NCBI GenBank assembly: GCA_029204225.1
Contig: CM055092.1
Coordinates: forward strand, 58,799,296-58,863,295
DNA: 64,000 bases
Direction: 5' to 3'
Origin: Diphasiastrum complanatum
Lineage: Eukaryota > Streptophyta > Lycopodiopsida > Lycopodiales > Lycopodiaceae
The notes below the pieces were generated by a model. The model searched no databases. It saw only the letters and a program-made list of their open reading frames with translations, and was not told where the DNA came from. This document shows positions 59,981 through 64,000 of this stretch, one piece after another. How positions within the stretch are numbered: the stretch's first letter is position 1; each line of letters starts with the position of its first letter. The translations under genes were made by a program, and so were the position numbers.

Positions 59981-60054
<74 letters not shown>
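59981..60054. repeat. (GA)n microsatellite
   Basis: 37 GA units, ~400 bp downstream of the (CT)n tract and complementary to it. Confidence 0.95.
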
Positions 60055-60058
<4 letters not shown>

Positions 60059-63000
60059 TAGCACACAAGCTACAATGGAAAATAATTAGATATCATGTGA
60101 GAGAAAATATGTAACCTCTCTAGTGCCCCTAAGAAATTGGTCCTCGGGTAGTGAAGTCCTTTTACAATGATCGATCCTAATAACCAAATCACTATATAAT
60201 GTAATTAGCTAAACATGTGGTTAGATAGCACATGGTAAACTACAAACTATAATAACCATGGCTAATTGTTGATTTGGCATGCCCGACCACTCATGCCAAG
60301 TTATAATGTCATCAATCATGAAGGTGAAGATCATTCCTCAAAGAAGAGTTGGTAGCACTTGATGTCAAATAAGCTTCAAAGCAATCTTTTGAGACAATTT
60401 TCCTAGCTCTTTCTAGTTTATTTTCGACGGACACTAACATTCAAATCCGTATTTGTATAACTATCACTTAGGCCAAGTCACATAGGCAACAATATGCATA
60501 GGTCTATAGTTGTGATGTCGAGGATAAGGTTGAAGACCAATGTTTTTTGCCTAGCAAAATTGGCCTTCTAGAATAAGAAAAATTGTTTTGAAGTCGCTCA
60601 AAAGCAGTCCTTGCAAGAAGAATCGGAGAATTGGACACATGGTTATAAAAAATCTAGTCTTTGTTAGTTTCAGGAAAATTGATTATAGATAGAGTTCATA
60701 GTCACTCTCTAATTTAGAATTAATCTCAACTGAGAATGAGATAGAGTTGGATTCAAATGATAAATGTAGTGGTTTTTTTATCAATTAGCCTAAACTCGAA
60801 ATTGGCTTTGAAATGAATGAGTCGACTTGTATCAGAATCATGGTTTGGATCTCAATGAATTGGATAATTAGGAAACGTTGTTGAGGACAAGACCGTAGAG
60901 GATTATGAGAATCATGGTGGTGATAATCCCTTGAAACCATAACTTCTGAAGAGGGCTGGGGGCATGTTATAGCCTAGGTTTAATCAAATTGACACTTAGG
61001 CTCATCTAGAGATCGTAGACTCAGATTGTGATTCTTGTTACATGATGGATCATGTCATATGTGTATTATGATCAATAGATGCTTGATGTTACATGACAAC
61101 TATTCATTGGATTTTGGAAATATTTGTGTAAGTCTATGATAATTGAAAGTTAGAGTTGATTAACACAATACGTAGGTATTAGAATCATCATCGAATATTT
61201 GAAAACCTTTGTGTACATGTTGGCGGTAGGTTGTAGCTATGTTTTGTTTTTTGCTTTCATATGAATATGCATTATAAAATTCTTAACATACTTTGAAAGA
61301 AAATAGGTTTTATAGATCAAATTGATGCATGGTGGTTTTGAACTTGTTAGAACTGTTATTTGACAAGCTAAAAATTAGTGCTTTCAAGATTTGTTGGAAA
61401 TTGTGGTTGCAATTTGTTGGTGGAACTTATTCTCTTTGCCTTTTAGAGGTTCTTCCACAAACATTGCTTCCAAATGTGAATAAATTGGTCTCAAGATTCC
61501 TTAACTATGATTTTTTGAAAAGAAAGCCTAACACAAATCTCGGGGTTGTTCCCAACTATCAGGATCGGAAGCTTGCATGTTGAACGATGCTCTGATGAGT
61601 AGTATGCGTTTGAGGTAGAACACATGCTTTTTGAAGTGCTTTTATGGTACAAAAAAATTGTTATTATATAAAATGCAATGTAGGTTCAAATGCGAGTAAT
61701 CAAATGTCCATTTGACATATTGAATTTAAGGTTGTGATTGGCTAGAAGGAGAATGCTTTGGAAGAGACTAAGCCCTTTAATTTTAATCTACAATGAAAGG
61801 AATCTTATTGTAAGATGCAACTTAGAGGGTAATAAACTGACCATGTGGCATGGTCCATTTAACATTACAGTTCTACAAGTTGGCTAGAAGGTGCATAGTT
61901 ACTCATGATTGTGTGGAACCAAACCCTCCCTTTACTTTCTAGGCATATCATGTAAGATGGACAATCCTACGCGGAAAAGGTAGGTCATTTGATGGATAAA
62001 TGTCAATCCTCACAACCTAAGATAGGGATAGGGAAAGAGGGTGCTACTTGAAAAAAAACTAGTAGAGCCTAATCTTATCACCTTATGGAGTGCAACAACC
62101 TTCAATATCTTTGCGATGACAGGAATTTTTTTTGACATGCGCATGCACGCGTGCATTCTTCCACACAACAATGCGTTGTAGGGAAGTTTTTTAGGACTAA
62201 GAAGATGTTATGGAAGTTTGGTTTGCCTTAGCAAATAGTAAACTATATCGTCCTCTATTTTCAAGACTAGGATCTCGGTTTCTAAGACAACATAGGAAAT
62301 AGATGGTGGATTAAATTAACCCAACTAAACCTAGGTCAATCGAGAATCTAGCTTCCAAGCTATGGACCATTAGGAAGAATTCACCATTTAGATAAGATGT
62401 CAATCCAACGGTATGTAGCTATTACTTCCAGATCAAGCTCTATTCTTGGAGAGGCCTATGGCTATACTTATACCCTCCAAGGCTCTACCCCAACTAGGAG
62501 TGATCTGGGATACCTCATTAGGACACTTCAACAGTCTAACTAGGCCACATCTGTCATTGACCGATGATTCACTTGCTAGTTCCATATAATCGATCATCAT
62601 GAGTTTTAGGCCTCAACTATAAATTATGATTTAATACGATGATGGCCCACCCCCTCATAACATAATCAATTTAAGAGTCAAGACATGCCTATTGACCTCC
62701 TTACTGGACATGAATTCGAGGTCAATCTAACTGTGGGAGGACTAATTGGTAAGCCAACAAGCCAATCTTTTTAAAAATTTTATTCGGTCCCCTATATAGG
62801 GACAAAATGTAATAGTTGCTAGTACGTACTGCATTAGAAGCCTTTGGGATTCTTAAACATACTCAATCCTCTTAGTGGAAATCTCGAGGCGATCCTTTTA
62901 GATTAGCATAATGTCTATCCCTTCTTGGGCGCTGTGACATTATTACGTGCTATCTGTACCATTTCCTACTTGGAAATATTCTATTATGAAACTACGATTC

Positions 63001-63534
63001 ACACAAAACCGCGTTACCCATCTCATAGTATCAAGAAATTCACGATTTTTATTCTCAGAAAGAGATATATCTTTCACGATTTTTGATTTTGCGATATCCA
63101 TAAGGTTGAGATCTCCATAGTGGGTCTAGACTAATGTCTCAATCTTTTTTGCGACCAATAGTATTAGGCATAATTTTAAATACATGGTTTTACCATGGCC
63201 AACTAAATCCATTCAATGTCAGTACTTTTTTTTGAAATTGCCTGCGTCCCATACCACAACTTCTCCCTCCAAGAAGATAGTCAACTTTGCGATCTAATCA
63301 TTCAGAGATCAGATGATCCATTTGGAATGCCTATTGCACTTATAGAGCGTGTGAAAAATACATCTTTACAACCATATTCCTAGAGAAATTGTCGCTTGGA
63401 TGTTCTACAACACTCATTATGAAAAAAAAAACTCATTCATCTAATACAAAGACAATAAGATAAAGGTAATTGAAAGATTCCTACTGGCATTCTTTTTTAC
63501 AATTAAAATTTCCTTGTAATTAGTAATAAGCTAT
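60055..63534. other. unassigned region
   Basis: No supported gene. A weak gypsy-integrase-tail-like reading (GNKLTMWHGPFNITVLQVG) occurs at ~61825-61885 on the plus strand and may be a pol remnant. An 84-codon open frame at 61329-61583 has no recognisable motif. Confidence 0.3.
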
Positions 63535-63752
<218 letters not shown>

Positions 63753-64000
63753 TCTCTTCTGGTTTTGCGAAATCGAATCTCATTCTCTAGCATCACTCTC
63801 AACATGGCCACCAGAGCAACACACCCAGCTAGCAGGAATTGTGCGTAGCCAGTCGAAAAATGTTCTTAGTCAGTTGAACAATGCGCCTATCTTTTGTTTT
63901 CCAGCACCCTGGATATCCAGACCAAAAAAAAGATAGCATCTATAATATGCTAACGTGCCTTTTTTTACGGAGAAGGGTGATTACTGTTCCTATTATTGTT

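Overview
The window is nuclear plant DNA: one plastid-targeted host gene embedded in a dense nest of decayed LTR retrotransposons. The host gene is CLPT (accessory subunit of the chloroplast Clp protease). Four exons lie within 1.5 kb (42618-44140), followed by a ~13.9 kb intron and a fifth exon (58086-58213). Such a transposon-filled intron, together with Ty1/copia and Ty3/gypsy remnants and long (CT)n/(GA)n tracts, suits a large gymnosperm-like genome. A repeat-rich angiosperm cannot be excluded from sequence alone.

Layout. 1-2.7 kb: two broken gypsy pol remnants. 2978-3149: a 152-bp foldback element with a perfect 10-bp target duplication. 3.3-6.0 kb: a decayed copia copy (A). 6121-12224: a near-complete relative of A (copia B) with both LTRs, 5-bp target duplications and a triplicated primer-binding site, but no reverse transcriptase (RT) core. 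12.7-13.2 kb: a region with six CACGTG boxes. 13.6-14.7 kb: a putative copia LTR, (TA)n and telomere-like repeats. 15.28-15.66 kb: a chimeric eIF5A/actin pseudogene. 16.4-18.6 kb: gypsy gag-protease-RT, whose integrase may resume at 32.3 kb. 18.7-22.1 kb: two convergent intron-bearing pseudogenes, probably a DNA transposon of a family I cannot name; the plus-strand one looks like an RNase H-fold transposase. 22112-32342: a gypsy-like LTR element with gag and protease (in several broken copies) and coiled-coil ORFs, lacking its own RT/integrase and carrying a copia fragment. 35.5-36 kb: a minus-strand LTR end. 36.7-39.9 kb: a minus-strand copia with ~245-bp LTRs. 40-42.6 kb: unassigned DNA upstream of CLPT. 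44.1-58.1 kb: CLPT intron 4, where a copia element (48402-52721) has inserted into an older copia element. 58.2-64 kb: probably further CLPT intron, with a diverged LTR of the same family and long (CT)n/(GA)n arrays.

Only CLPT looks functional. Every transposon coding region carries stops, frameshifts or deletions. Recurrent themes are nesting and loss of the RT core in copia elements. The least-explained items are the two-gene DNA transposon, its G-box-rich relative at 12.7 kb, the non-autonomous element with coiled-coil ORFs and the eIF5A/actin chimera. All calls come from reading the sequence; no database search was possible.
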